Positions 44,408-55,293 of a stretch of 64,000 nucleotides of DNA are shown here, in pieces (the first letter of the stretch is position 1; every line of letters begins with the position of its first letter). The stretch is from Megascapheus bottae (lineage: Eukaryota > Chordata > Mammalia > Rodentia > Geomyidae). The stretch covers positions 20,328,610 through 20,392,609 of the forward strand of contig JANJXV010000025.1 of NCBI GenBank assembly GCA_024803745.1. Direction: 5' to 3'. The position numbers and the translations under genes were made by a program. The notes under the pieces are model-generated. The model saw only the letters and a program-made list of their open reading frames with translations. It had not been told where the DNA came from and made no database searches.

Positions 44408-44609
44408 AGAGGGAGGAGAGAGAACCCCGTTCATCAGCTCGTACCTCACAAGTAACCAAAGCAAAATCTTGGGTTCAGACCCAAGCCTCATCCCCACAAT
44501 AAGAGCTCAGAATGTGCCTGTCTCTCTGTCTGTCTCTGTCTCTGTGTCTCTCCACATTTAATTTTCGGAATTCAACTGGGATCGCAATGAAAGTACTTTC
44601 CTGGAAGGA

Positions 44610-44626
44610 GGGGGGCGGGGGGCGGG
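44610..44626 (+). other. G-rich tract, possible G-quadruplex
   Basis: G6-C-G6-C-G3; folding would need splitting of one long run. Confidence 0.4.
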
Positions 44627-44639
44627 CAGGAAGGAGGAG

Positions 44640-45240
44640 GAAACAAGCTTTCCATGCAGTAGTTTCTCAAGAGGAAAAAGTAAAGGTGTGGGTTTTTTTT
44701 AAATGTAGGTTTTTATAGTGTTGTTTATTTGGGCCACAAAGGGAGCTGGTGGGAGCAAAGCAGCCCTAAACCTCATCATTAAGCTCCAGCCACACGGGGC
44801 CTCTTGCTCGCACATTCAGGTACGAACACAAGACAGAGGCGGGTGGGGTGTTATGCTAAGCCTCGGTGGTCCTGGAACGGCTCCACAGAGCAGCCTTTAC
44901 ACCTGCATCCCAGTGAGAAGAGAGGGTGCCCACCGAGAGCTCCCCACCATGTGTCCATCTATGGGGACACAGACTGCAGACACACGGGGGAGGGGGGAAT
45001 AAATGACATAAAAAAATTGGGGAGGGGAGCCTTTCTGTCACCGTACTCATCCATCAAACTGTCATTGGCTTGTGAGGGACTGAGATACCCCTCTCCCTTC
45101 CTCTCCCCTCTTCCTGTAAAGGTGCTCCTGGGGTCTTGGCCTGGCCTTTCAGGCAGAAGCAAAGCCCTCTCTAACCAAGAGAAGGGTCAAGGCTGAAAAC
45201 CTTTAGCCGTATCTGAAGGAAGGGTTTGGCTTCACCCTGC
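44640..45240. other. Single-copy DNA, no gene seen
   Basis: Frames of 60-130 codons overlap on both strands without support. Confidence 0.3.
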
Positions 45241-45248
45241 CGTTTCTT

Positions 45249-45306
45249 TTCCTTCCTTCCTTCCTTCCTTCCTTCCTTCCTTCCTTCCTTCCTTCCTTCC
45301 TTCCTT
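45249..45306 (+). repeat. (TTCC)n microsatellite
   Basis: About 14 units directly before an antisense Family A SINE; the reversed A-tail. Confidence 0.95.
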
Positions 45307-45307
45307 T

Positions 45308-45534
45308 GTGGTCATGGGACTTGGGGCCTGGGCACTGTCCCTGAACTCTTTCACTCAAGGCTAATGCTCTACCACTTTGAGCCACAGCCCCACTTCCAGT
45401 TTTCTAGTGGTTCATAAGAGAGACGAGTCTCATGAACTTTCCTGTCTGGGTTTGGCTTTGAACTGTAATCCTCAGATCTCAGCCTCCTTCCTGAGTAGCT
45501 AGGATGACAGAAGTGAGCCACCAGCACCCATTTG
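45308..45534 (-). mobile_element. Family A SINE, antisense, full length
   Basis: 'gtcatgggacttggggcctg', 'ctctaccactttgagccaca' and 'gagccaccagcacccatttg'. Confidence 0.92.
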
Positions 45535-45539
45535 GTTTC

Positions 45540-46085
45540 TTACTTTAGTACTAATTCGAGCTCTACTAGCAGAAAGGGTGGGCTTCTCTCTCTCCCCTGC
45601 CCCCAAACACTTCCTGTGAGTCTTGCTTCCGTGTTCTGATGAGACCTCTCTTCCTGGCTTGCAGGGGCACCTTCACAATGTGAGTGCAACACGGCCCCTT
45701 GTGGGTTCCTATGCAGAGGGAGGGGGTTGGGGGAGACAGGGACAGAGGAGGGGAGCAAAGAGAAGCAGAAGGGGCTGGAGAGAGGGGAGAGGGGAAGAAG
45801 AACGCTGATGCTGCTTCTTCTAAGGCCACTAGTCCTGTTGGACCAAGACACCAACTTATGACCCCACTGAACAACAATTACATCCCTGCAAGCCCCTTCT
45901 CTGGACAGAATGATCCAGGGAGTGCAGGCTCTGACATGTAAACTCGGGAGAAACACGGTTCAGATCGTCGATACCCTCCTCAACAGCCCTTAAAGACTGA
46001 ATGAGAGAATGCTCCCACCCTATCTCCACCCATAGCTGTGAGAGGGAAAGTCAGTGAGAGGATCATGGTCCAGGCCAACCATGTA
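45540..46085. other. Single-copy DNA, no gene seen
   Basis: GA-rich stretch 45715-45800 gives long low-complexity frames on both strands (up to 138 codons); I do not call them genes. Confidence 0.35.
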
Positions 46086-46089
46086 CCAA

Positions 46090-46235
46090 CAGATGTATGC
46101 ATGGATAGGTGTGTGTACATGGCATGTGCATGTATGTGTATATGCGTATATGATAGACACGTTATATACATGATGTCATGTGTGGCATATGTTGTGTATA
46201 TGAATATAGTGTCTGTTGTATCCATGTATTTTATA
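46090..46235 (+). repeat. Degenerate TG/TA-rich tract
   Basis: 'gtgtacatggcatgtgcatg' and similar alternating purine-pyrimidine words; low complexity. Confidence 0.6.
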
Positions 46236-46319
46236 AACCTGTGAAATGCCTATGGCCACAACACAACTGAATCCACCAAAACGCTGGTAAGAAAAGGGGG
46301 AATGTGAGAGAGAGGGAGA

Positions 46320-46470
46320 AATGGCTCAAATTATATGAAGAGATGCTCCAACTCAGTACTAATCAGAGAAAAGCAAATTAAAGCAACAACGATCTGCCAC
46401 TTCACAGTCATCAGATTAGCCAAAATTACCAAGCCTGAAGCACCAGGTGCTAAAAAGGAAACGTGATGGA
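46320..46470 (+). mobile_element. L1 ORF2-end fragment, sense
   Basis: 'gatgctccaactcagtacta', 'atcagagaaaagcaaattaa', 'cgatctgccacttcacagtc' and 'agattagccaaaattaccaa' match the conserved L1 phrase also seen, less decayed, at 3960-4070. Confidence 0.75.
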
Positions 46471-46474
46471 AGCA

Positions 46475-47755
46475 GGCAGCCATGCCCATTTTCCTGAAGG
46501 ACGCCGAGAAATGTGTCGTCAGCCTCACAGCCCCACGCTGGGAAAGGAGTCCCAGGGGAACCCCACAAACCACAGTGACAAATTCACGGGCAAGGAGGCC
46601 CACCGGAGTCCGGATGGGGAGCGCCACGATTCTGAGGAGCCCAGGGCCTGGGCCAGCATCAGAATTGATGCCAATGGGAAAGGATCTCCAAACCAGAATG
46701 TCAAGCGGGAAAGAGGAGGGGGTCTTTGGTCTTAAGCCATTTATGTAAATGATGCAAAAAAAATGAAGACAGCTCTATACATTTTATCTGGTTTGTGTTT
46801 TTTTTTTTTACATAGATGAAAACAAACCAGCAAAAGGAAATAAACTGGGAGAAATGTGCATTCTGCAGATTAGGAAGTGCTTACAGGGAGAAGGAAGGAT
46901 GGAAAGGAAAAGATAAGAAGGAATAAAAGGTGAAGTTCCTCCTCTGACCAGGGAGATGAGCTCCTGACATGCGAGGCTGGGGGTCCCCAAAATCAGGGCA
47001 ATCACTCTGTGCCCATTCTCTCTCTTAAGATGCCATTGCTCCCTTCATTCTGCCATCTTGCAAGGTCCAGTCCAGTGTGTGGAAGGAACTTTCCTAAGAT
47101 CACAAAGCGAGTTCCAGGCAGAAGAATCCGGACGAGGGCTGTGCAGCTTCGGATTCCTGGGCTTCAGCCCCTCTGTCCAAAGCCCAGTTCTGCAGGCGTC
47201 CAGAGTGGCAGCACACAGCGAAAGGAGGGCACATTCAATCACACCCTTCATGTGGAGTTTTCTTAGACTTTACGATGGTCCCTGATAGAGACTTGTTTTT
47301 CATTTTCTTAAAATCTAAGGTGTTCCCTGATAGCAACTTATTTTCCATTGACTAGCAACACCTGACCAGGCAGAAACAACAGCTCTGAGCTCAACAATTT
47401 CACAGCTTCTAATGAAAAACAAAGCCTAAACAAAAACTGTTTCTCTCAGCCCATCTTTTTTTCTTCTTCTTCTTTGCTGGATACAGCAAGTTTTACCTTA
47501 GACCATCTTTCCCTAAATAAGTCACGAACAATTTTCAGTGCCACGTATACAGTTACATTAGAGCTAAAAATCTATATAAACTCAATACTACATTTTGCTT
47601 TACCTTAAAAACAACAAAAAAAACCCTCTCAAAAGTAGATGCACCTTCCAAAATCCTATTACAGCAAAAAAAAATATGCTATCCTGGAATTTTCTGAGAA
47701 TCAAGTATTGATAGTGGGATCTTAACACTATATATTCTTGATAAAGATTGTGTAG
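46475..47755. other. Single-copy DNA, little recognised
   Basis: 47060-47200 ('aactttcctaagatcacaaa', 'gcgagttccaggcagaagaa') may be MIR. 46470-46750 has 80-90 codon frames in two registers without a domain. Confidence 0.35.
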
Positions 47756-47759
47756 GAGA

Positions 47760-48252
47760 ATGGATGGATGGATGACAAAAAATGGTGAAAAAATAGGTTG
47801 GTAAATGGGTGGGTAGATGATGAATAGATGAGTAGATAGAAAATTGTATAGATAGATGGGCAGGTAGGTGGATGGATGAATGGATGGATGGATGGATGAC
47901 TAAAGGATGAAAGGTAGGTTGGCAAATAGGCAGATGAGAGAGAGAGAGAGTAGGTGGATAGAGGGATGGATGGATAGAGGGATGGATGGATGGATGGGTG
48001 GATGAATGGATGGATGGATGGATGGATGGGTGGGTGGGTGGATGAATGGATGGATGGATGGATGGATGGATGGATGGATGGATGGATGGATGGGTGGGTG
48101 GGTGGATGAATGGATGGATGGATGGATGGATGGATGGATGGATGGATGGATGGATGGATGGGTGGATGAATGGATGGATGGATGGATGGATGGATGGGGG
48201 GGTGGATGAATGGATGGATGCATGCATGCATGCATGCATGGGTGAATGGATA
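47760..48252 (+). repeat. (GGAT)n array with GGGT and GAAT variants
   Basis: About 490 bases of GGAT with decayed edges. In the core (48000-48210) a block of GGTG-GGTG-GGTG-GATG-AATG alternates with pure GGAT runs, showing segment duplication. It ends in (CATG)n at 48219-48239. Frames rich in Ile-His-Pro-Ser or Trp-Met-Asp-Gly are repeat artefacts. Confidence 0.97.
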
Positions 48253-48399
48253 GACAGGCGTTTGAGTAAGTGAGTAGGTAACCTATGTGTATTCTTGGCC
48301 TCCTGACAAGGAATGTTAACTAACAACATAACGCAGATGCTTCGTGAGTGCATCTGAGTGATTATTGTATTTTCTTTCAGAAAATGCTCTTGAACTATT

Positions 48400-48640
48400 C
48401 AGTGCTGTTTTGCCATGGTGTTTTTTGCTAGGCAGGTGTTCTACTGCTCGATCCATACTTCCAGCCCTTTTTGCCAGAAGTGGACTTGCTTTTTGCCCTC
48501 GCCTAGGACCAAGGCCCTCTTCCTACCACCTCTCTTGGAGCTGGCATGAGCCACCATGCCTGGCATGTTCCATTGAGATCTTGCTAATGTTTTCTCCCAG
48601 GCTGGCCTCCACTCAGAAACCTTCTGATCTCCATCTGCCA
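48400..48640 (-). mobile_element. Old ID/B1 composite SINE, antisense
   Basis: 'gctaggcaggtgttctactg' (ID) then 'gctggcatgagccaccatgc' and 'ccaggctggcctccactcag' (B1-like). Confidence 0.55.
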
Positions 48641-49290
48641 AGTCGCTGGGCTCAGTTCTGGGTTCTCTACTCTGTTCCATTGGTGCTGGTACCTATTTTC
48701 CTACCCATGCCATGCTGCTTTCATTACTATAGCTTGAGGGTATAATTTGAAGTATAATTATGACACCTCCAGCATGGCTCTCTGCTTTTGCTCAGGATTG
48801 CTTTGGCTGTCCAGGATCTTTCATGTATCTCTGATTTTTGAGGGTTGTTGTTGTTGTTTCTGTTTCTGTGAAGTTACTGAAATATTTTTTTGTTGGGATT
48901 GCATTGACTCTCTAGGTTGCTATTTTCACAATAGCAATTCTGCTGATCGATGAGCCTGGGAGGCCTCTCCATCTTCTAGAGACTTCTGTCTCTTCTGTGG
49001 CTTCATTACAGAGGTCACTCACCTCCGTGACTGAGGTCTGGTCCTGGGGTGTTCTTTTGAGGCAATTGTGAACACGATTGTTTCCCTGATTTCTTTCTCA
49101 GCACGACTGCTGTTGGCATATAGGAAAGCCACTGGTTCGGTTTTCTCGTTTAGATGTTGATTTTGTGTCCTGCTAACTCTGCTGATTGTGTTTATCAGAT
49201 CTGCAAGGGCTGGTGGTACCATTGGGATATTTTAAACATGAGATCATATCATCTCCACATCAGAACACTTTGTTCCTTCCTCCCTGGATT
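48640..49290 (-). mobile_element. L1 ORF2 fragment, antisense
   Basis: Colinear reversed ORF2 phrases: 'gttccattggtgctggtacc', 'gctttggctgtccaggatct', 'ttgggattgcattgactctc', 'tttgaggcaattgtgaacac', 'gttgattttgtgtcctgcta' and 'atgagatcatatcatctcca'. No intact frame. Confidence 0.85.
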
Positions 49291-49845
49291 GGGGAAGGTG
49301 AGTGCTCCCTGGCAGTCTTGTCCCCTTCCTCCTTGTCGCTATGTCAGAAGCAAACAGCTCTGAGCTCTGCATTGGAGTGGGCAGAACTGAGGGAACCCCC
49401 TTCTCTGCCCCCTGCACCACTTCTGCCTGCTGGCCTCTGCCCTGTCAGGCCTGCCCAGCAGCAAAGGAGCCCCACCGGGGGGAGGAGGCCAGGGAAAATG
49501 AGGGATTGCAGAGCCCCAGCCTCCACATAACACCCAGGCAGCCATCCAGCTCACTGCCACCCAAACATCTCCCTGGTCTGTCTACCCCTGCCCTCTCCTG
49601 AGCCTCCCCTACCCAGACTCCCTCAGGAAAATGGTGTCCCAAGGACACCGGACCTGAGGTCCTTCCTTGTTTTCCAGTCCTCAGAGCTCAACCTCCAACA
49701 ACAGGCCTCACTCTCAAGATGGCACCTGGTTTCAGTTCTCTGAGATGGGCGGAGCCATTCTGTGGATTTCTTCTCTAGTTCTGCAGGAGTCACCCACTCC
49801 CCAAATCCCAACCTAGGATTTCAGGTTTACAAGAACTTTGGGCGT
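49290..49845. other. GC-rich single-copy DNA, no gene seen
   Basis: Pro-rich frames of 60-114 codons overlap on both strands; no initiation context, domain or splice evidence. Confidence 0.35.
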
Positions 49846-49974
49846 GACTTCTGGTTTTCTGATGGTTAATGGTAGAAAAGAGTCTCAGGGACTGGGATGG
49901 CTTTGAACCACGATCCTTAGATCCCAGCCTCCTGAAAAGCTAGGATTACAGGTGTAAGCCAGCAATGCCCAGCT
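49846..49974 (-). mobile_element. Family A SINE left half, antisense
   Basis: 'ggctttgaaccacgatcctt', 'aaagctaggattacaggtgt'. Confidence 0.85.
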
Positions 49975-50009
49975 TTCTCTGCATTATTTTTCTGCTTCTC
50001 AGGGCTTTG

Positions 50010-50090
50010 TAGTGGTCCTCTGTCCTTTTCCTAATTCTCTCTGAGTAGCCAGGATTATAGGCCTGAGCCACTATGCCCAGCTGGCATAAC
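50010..50090 (-). mobile_element. B1-like SINE head fragment, antisense
   Basis: 'ctgagtagccaggattatag' and 'gagccactatgcccagctgg', directly after the previous copy. Confidence 0.65.
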
Positions 50091-50211
50091 TTTCCTAATT
50101 CTCAACTAAAGGGGCAAATGTCTGAATTTTAGGGTGATATTTCATGAATTCCAGTTCCTTAAAGCTAAATTTGCTGGCATGTAAATTGCACGTTGTTGTA
50201 AAGATTGTTTT

Positions 50212-50445
50212 AGCCAGGAGCCAGGAACTTGTACCTATATACCTAACTACTCAGGATCTGAGGATCATGGTTCAAAGTCAGCCTAGACAGACAAATCTGA
50301 AAGACTCTTACCTCCAATGAACCAGCAAAAAGCTGGAACTAAAGGTGTGGTTTAGGTGGTAAGAGCACTAGCATTGAACAAAAAAGCGAAGCTACAACAT
50401 AAGCTTCTGAATTCAAGCTTCACACACACACACACACACACACAC
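50212..50445 (+). mobile_element. Family A SINE with (CA)n tail
   Basis: 'aactactcaggatctgagga', 'aggtgtggtttaggtggtaa', 'ttctgaattcaagcttcaca'; (CA)11 tail at 50422-50444. Confidence 0.9.
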
Positions 50446-50544
50446 TGTACAAAAAATATTATTTCATTCAGTGACTGGTTTTCTGAGAATCTACTTCATA
50501 CGAGGCCATAGAGGGGGAATTGGGGGTCCCCAGTAATAGAGTAC

Positions 50545-50740
50545 TTGGAACCAGAAGGCTCACACAGGAGAGAGGTATCCAGATTGATGCTACAATACAG
50601 TAGACAAGCCTATGTAGGGGAGGAGAAAAGGCATGACAATGTGGTACTCAGGTTGGCTCTGATTGGCCTATTTGATTGGCTGGGCATCCTGTGTGCTTTT
50701 CCATTGGGTCATCAAAGGAAAAGAAGGAAGTTAGTCTCCC
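50545..50740 (+). other. ATTGG-cluster block, repeat-like
   Basis: ATTGG at 50662-50666, 50675-50679 and 50703-50707 within 46 bases, in 'ctctgattggcctatttg' and 'attggctgggcatcctg'. Related to 43530-43560. Could be LTR or other promoter relic. Confidence 0.4.
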
Positions 50741-50747
50741 AAGACTA

Positions 50748-50855
50748 AGCCAAGTGCAGTAGCACAGGCCTGCAATCCCAGTTTCCTAGAAGATGGTGAG
50801 TTTGGGGCTGCTTGGAGTGACACAGTGAGGCTCTTGTCTCAGGAAAATAAAATGC
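50748..50855 (+). mobile_element. B1-like SINE monomer
   Basis: 'gcagtagcacaggcctgcaa', 'gagtgacacagtgaggctct'. Confidence 0.6.
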
Positions 50856-51266
50856 ACACATATCCAAAGAAATGTCACGATAGCAAAGAATCAGAGGGAC
50901 TTTATCACCCTGTCGGGTCGTGTGAGATAACACAGCTCTTGCCTGCCAGTTCTGTTGTCTTGTTTGTCTGTGGTTTTTGTCTGGTTTCACACGAATGTGA
51001 GACACAGTTTACAAACCCAGCCCATAGGCCTGTGACTTACAAGATGAGAAAGAACATAAACAAGAAGAACAATTCACTATGATTTAATAAAAGATCTACT
51101 TGCACTTCTCTGGGGGAGCCTCTGTCTATGTTCCTTCTGCTAACAGCTATTTTCTCTAAGCTTCATTGAACACAGGCACCTGAAACACAGCTGCTAAGGA
51201 TTCATAAAGAAGAGCCATTCTTTTATTAATAAGATTGTTATTAACAGAGCCAAAAAAAATCCATGT

Positions 51267-51286
51267 GGGGGTGGGGCGGGGGTGGG
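51267..51286 (+). other. G-quadruplex motif with one-base loops
   Basis: G-runs of 5, 4, 5 and 3 separated by T, C and T. Confidence 0.55.
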
Positions 51287-51473
51287 AGTCTGAAGTGAAC
51301 TTAGAAGCCATTCAGAAGAATATAGTGACTTAGGCTGACATTGTGTCAAGAGATGTTATGCTCAAATTCCTATTAGGTTGCTGTAAAAAAAAATGTATAG
51401 AGATGATGGTAAACCATTATGAGCCATTTTCTCATTGCCCTAACTATGCAGGTGCTACAAGAAAAGCAGATCA

Positions 51474-51658
51474 GGCCAGGAGCGTGGCCTAGTGGTAGAG
51501 TGCTTTCCTAGCATGCATGAAGCCCTGGGTTCCATTCCTTGACACCACATACACAGAAAAACAGGAAGTGGTGCTGTGGCTCAAATGGTAGAGCACTAGC
51601 CTTGAGAAAGCCCAAGGACAGTGCCTAGGCCCTGAGTTCAAGCCCCAGGAATGGCAAA
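51474..51658 (+). mobile_element. Family B SINE
   Basis: 'gcgtggcctagtggtagagt' to 'gttcaagccccaggaatggc'. B box reads GGTTCCATTCC, so the promoter is degraded, and the right half resembles Family A more than other B copies do. Tail is A11 then a GA-rich array. Confidence 0.93.
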
Positions 51659-51666
51659 AAAAAAAA

Positions 51667-51701
51667 AGAGAGAGAGAGAGGGAGGGAGAGAGGGAGGGAG
51701 G

Positions 51702-51764
<63 letters not shown>

Positions 51765-51787
51765 AGGGAGGGAGGGAGGGAGGGAGA
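51667..51787 (+). repeat. (GA)n / (GGGA)n array
   Basis: GGGA and GGA blocks flank a pure (GA)n core at 51707-51757; grown from the SINE tail. Confidence 0.95.
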
Positions 51788-52057
51788 CATGCAAGCAAAT
51801 CAAATGAAAAGAGTGCTATGCACGTTTGCTCTTTTTTTTTTTTTACTCAGATCTCCTGGGGAGATAAATGTTTACTGGAAACATTGGGTAAAAACAACAT
51901 TCTCCTCTCCTCCAGCATGCTCTTAAAAGCCCCCATTTGGGGTTGGCACACTCTGCACCCCGTCCGTCCTTCAATGTTTCTGCTAGAAAACATTGGCTAA
52001 CATTCTAAAGATCCACTCCATTCCAAATATCCCATGGATGCCATAGGAAGAGTTTCT

Positions 52058-52142
52058 ATTCAGGCTGGCTTAGAACCATGATCCTCAGATCTCAGCCTCC
52101 CAAGTAGCTGGGGACTACAGGCATGAGCCACCGGTGCAGGCA
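52058..52142 (-). mobile_element. Family A SINE left half, antisense
   Basis: 'ggcttagaaccatgatcctc', 'acaggcatgagccaccggtg'. Confidence 0.85.
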
Positions 52143-52369
52143 GAAATAACTCTTACCAGGTCTTGGAGCCTCTAATAACACTACAGAAAGAGTGGGGGGA
52201 AATAAATGTCTCTAGGCATGTTAGAAGGAATTCTGTGTCCTTTGTGCATCCCTGAGTGACACAGTGAATGTCGGGTTTTGAGGTGCTGGTCCCTTAATAT
52301 AGTCATTTCTGTTGTACAGATTTAACCTCCTGATAGACTCATGCATGCGCATACCAATTGGTGTGCCTG

Positions 52370-52640
52370 GATATTTAATACAGCCTTGATTATTGTAACA
52401 AACAACAACAACCAAAAAAAAAACCCAACTCAGATTTCTTTCAATACGCTGCTGATTAAATAAATTACAGTGCAGCCTCCGATGAAAAACAATGCAGCCA
52501 TTAAATAAGATGACATGGCCTCGCTGAGGCGAAGAGGACCCACTCCTGAGATCGGTTACTGCTAAACAGGAAAATTAAAAACAGAGAAGGAGTAAAGGTG
52601 TGACAATCTCTAAGTCATATAATGTGAGCAGACTTTGTCC
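52370..52640 (+). mobile_element. Old L1 (L1M-type) 3' fragment, sense
   Basis: 'gattattgtaacaaacaaca', 'ctgctgattaaataaattac', 'agtgcagcctccgatg', 'caatgcagccattaaataag' match old L1 3' regions. Confidence 0.6.
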
Positions 52641-52663
52641 ACCATGCCTGGGCATGACACTGA

Positions 52664-52729
52664 GTGTGTGTGTGTGCCTGTGTGTGTATGTGCGTGCATG
52701 TATGCATGTGTGTGTGTGTGTGTGTGTGT
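52664..52729 (+). repeat. Interrupted (GT)n
   Basis: GT-rich with GC and AT interruptions; adjoins the antisense SINE and is likely its tail. Confidence 0.9.
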
Positions 52730-52956
52730 CCTGGAGCCTGAACTCAGGGCCTGAGTGCTGTCCCTGAGCTCTTATTGCTCAAGGCCAGTGCTCTACGGCT
52801 TTGAGCCACAGCTCTACTTCTGATTTGCTGGTAATTCATTTTAGACAAGAGTCTTATGGATGTCCCTGCCCTGGCTGGCTTTGAATGATGATCCTTGGAT
52901 CTCAGCCTTCTGAGCAGCTAGGCTGTCAAGTGTGAGTCACCAGCGTCTCTGGCTGC
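52729..52956 (-). mobile_element. Family A SINE, antisense, full length
   Basis: 'tggagcctgaactcagggcc', 'agccacagctctacttctga', 'gtgagtcaccagcgtctctg'. Confidence 0.9.
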
Positions 52957-52959
52957 AGA

Positions 52960-53615
52960 GCCCCTGGTCCTGGTACCTCTGTGTGATTCTGGCCTTTTAT
53001 GTTCTGGCTGAGGAAACGGGGTGAGGGGTGTTTCTGATCCTATTCTAGGGTTACTCCAGGGACTGGCCAGCTAGTGGACAGCCTCTCCCACTGAAGGGCC
53101 CCCCAACTTTGGGGCTGAGTCAGCTGAAAGCTTACATGAGAATAAAGGGGAGTAGAGGCAGAGTCACACATTTCCCCTTGAAGCAAATTCTTCCCTCATT
53201 CTACAGGGGGCCAACCATCTCCAACCTCACTTCCTCCCATTGCCCTGAGTCTGGGAAGCAGAGATGTTGTTATGGCAGCTCAGAAGGAATACAATTCTTC
53301 CCGCCAGGAGCCCAGGAAGTGGACAGCCAGGCAGAGGACTCAGAGCCCAGAGGAGGTGGCCCCAGTCAGAGGCTGTCATCTAGAGCTACGAAGTGGGACA
53401 GACTGTCACTTTCAATAAGAATCTCTGGTCAGCCCACAGGATGAGGAAGCAGATCAAGGGGACAGGGACCATGACGGGAGGGGGCTCTGTGTGGCCCTAG
53501 CTGCTCATCTGGAGCCCTGCTGGCCCCACAAGGGTTGATTGCTTTCACCTGTGACTTTTTTGCCTTTCTGTTGGAAATCCCGGAGGTCTTCCTGAGCTCC
53601 TGAGCAGGGTGGGGA
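52960..53615. other. Single-copy DNA, no gene seen
   Basis: One 111-codon frame at 53109 has no domain and no opposite support. Confidence 0.35.
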
Positions 53616-53618
53616 GAG

Positions 53619-53955
53619 TGCTATGAGACTCTTATCTACCATTAGCCATCAAAAACCTGGAAATGGGGCCAGGAGTTTGGCCTAGTGGTAGAGTGCTTGC
53701 CTAGCATGCATGAAGACCCGGGTTCGATTCCTCGGTACCACATACATAGCAAAAAGCCGGAAGTGATGCTGAGGCTCAAGTGGTAGAGCTCTAGCCTTGA
53801 GAAAGTCCAAGGACAGTGCTCAGGCCCTGAGCTCAAGCCCAGGACTGGCAAAAAAAAAAACCCAAACCTGGAAATGATGCTGTGGCTCAAAGTGGTAGAG
53901 TGCTAGCCTTGAGTTCCAGGAGGTCCTGAGTTCAAGCCCCACCACCAACAACAAA
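53619..53955 (+). mobile_element. Family A SINE split by a Family B insertion
   Basis: Left remnant 53619-53665 ('tatgagactcttatctacca') and right part 53864-53955 ('gatgctgtggctcaaagtgg', 'tgagttcaagccccaccacc') belong to one 5'-truncated Family A copy. Confidence 0.9.
53666..53863 (+). mobile_element. Family B SINE nested in Family A
   Basis: Flanked by 'aaacctggaaatg' at 53653-53665 and 53864-53876. The perfect B box GGTTCGATTCC lies at 53721-53731. Tail is A11 then CCC, an unusual non-A end. Confidence 0.95.
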
Positions 53956-53959
53956 GAAC

Positions 53960-54120
53960 TGGGGAGGGGCAAAGATTTTCCCACAGAGCACGCACAGCGG
54001 ACACAGCCCCAGATGCCCAGGAACTCTGTACATTGGCCCCATTTGAGTCACATAATAAATCTACACCGGGGAATCCGTGTCCAATAGCTGCAAAAGCATC
54101 AGGAAACTAAACACCATTTT
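53960..54120. other. Single-copy DNA, nothing recognised
   Basis: Short stretch without a recognised element. Confidence 0.3.
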
Positions 54121-54124
54121 TAGA

Positions 54125-54225
54125 GGATTTTTGAGAGGATTAACGCAGGAGTCCATTTATGTAAATCCCTTAGAACGGTGCCTAGCAGAGAACAGATGCC
54201 CTGGGTCATTAATGTTCTATAAATG
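54125..54225 (+). mobile_element. MIR 3' end fragment
   Basis: 'gaggattaacgcaggagtcc', 'cccttagaacggtgcctagc', 'gtcattaatgttctataaat' fit the MIR 3' end. Confidence 0.6.
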
Positions 54226-54229
54226 TCAA

Positions 54230-54610
54230 ATATGAGATAGAAGATCAAGGAGCCTTTCCACCCAACCACGGCCTTGCAAACGCATAAGAAAAATGAGAGC
54301 CAGCCAGTCGTGGGGCGCCTCCTGGTGGAGGGAAAAATCCCGACCCTAATAGACCATCTAGATCCCACTGCAGAGAGCACACATGTGAGCACACATGAGG
54401 GAGAGCACTTTCTGAGCACAGCAGACACCTGGAGAGCGCGCAGACTCCCCCAGCAGAGCTGGAGCTGGAGACCCCACATCCCAGGAAGCCATGGGGTGAC
54501 AACAATACTGGGGACCCAAGGACCACATTGTAAGTGACAGGTCTCCATGAGATCAGTCGACCAAGCCAGCCCAGGAAGGTGAGGAGGAGGGGACAGGACA
54601 GGAGCAGGCA
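54230..54610. other. Single-copy DNA, no gene seen
   Basis: A 142-codon minus-strand frame (54120-54548) partly covers the MIR piece and is not supported as a gene. Confidence 0.35.
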
Positions 54611-54611
54611 G

Positions 54612-54680
54612 AGAAGGAAGGAAGGAAGGAAGGAAGGAAGGAAGGAAGGAAGGAAGGAAGGAGGGAGGGAGGGAGGGAGT
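54612..54680 (+). repeat. (GGAA)n then (GGGA)n microsatellite
   Basis: About 12 GGAA units then four GGGA. GGAA arrays can bind ETS-family factors. Confidence 0.95.
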
Positions 54681-54821
54681 GATTGCTTATTCTTCTAAAG
54701 AGAAGTTTAGGTCACTAAGAAGTTTAGGTGATTTCCATTGAACCTCTGAACTCTTGGCTCACAGTGCTCAGTCTGGAAGGTCTCAGAGCACATAGTAAGA
54801 CCCGTGATGCCTTGGCCATAA

Positions 54822-54822
<1 letters not shown>

Positions 54823-54877
<55 letters not shown>
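54823..54877 (+). repeat. (CA)n microsatellite
   Basis: About 27 uninterrupted units. Confidence 0.95.
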
Positions 54878-54880
<3 letters not shown>

Positions 54881-55067
54881 CAGTACCCTCCTAACCACCC
54901 TATGCCAGGAATCACCAAGGTGCTGGCCTTCCATTGCATTTTTCTCTTAGGAGATTTCTACAGGAGCACAGGAGCCAAGAAGCTGGAAATAGGAGCCCCA
55001 GCCCCTTATTTGGCACCTGCACTGCCTTTGCAGTGTTATCTACAAAATGGAATCATAGTACTGATAT

Positions 55068-55293
55068 CAGCCAGGAGCCTGTAGCTCGCTCCTGTAATCC
55101 TAGCTATTCAGGAGCCTGAGGATCATGGTTCAAAGCCAGCCTAGACAGGAAAGTCCCTGAGACTCTCACCTCCAACGAACCTCCAGAAAACCAGAAGTGG
55201 AGCTGTGGTTCAAAGTGGTAGAATACTAGCCTTGAGTAAAAGAGCCCAGGGACAGCACCCAGGCCCTGAGTTCAAGCCCAAAGACTGACAAAA
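55068..55293 (+). mobile_element. Family A SINE, full length
   Basis: 'gccaggagcctgtagctcgc', 'gtggagctgtggttcaaagt', 'gccctgagttcaagcccaaa'. Confidence 0.93.

Noticed and set aside
47760..48252. CRISPR array
   Set aside because: Units are 4 bases with no spacers, in mammalian DNA.
47679..48353. 224-codon Ile-His-Pro-Ser frame
   Set aside because: Translation of the GGAT array; the period of the repeat keeps frames open.
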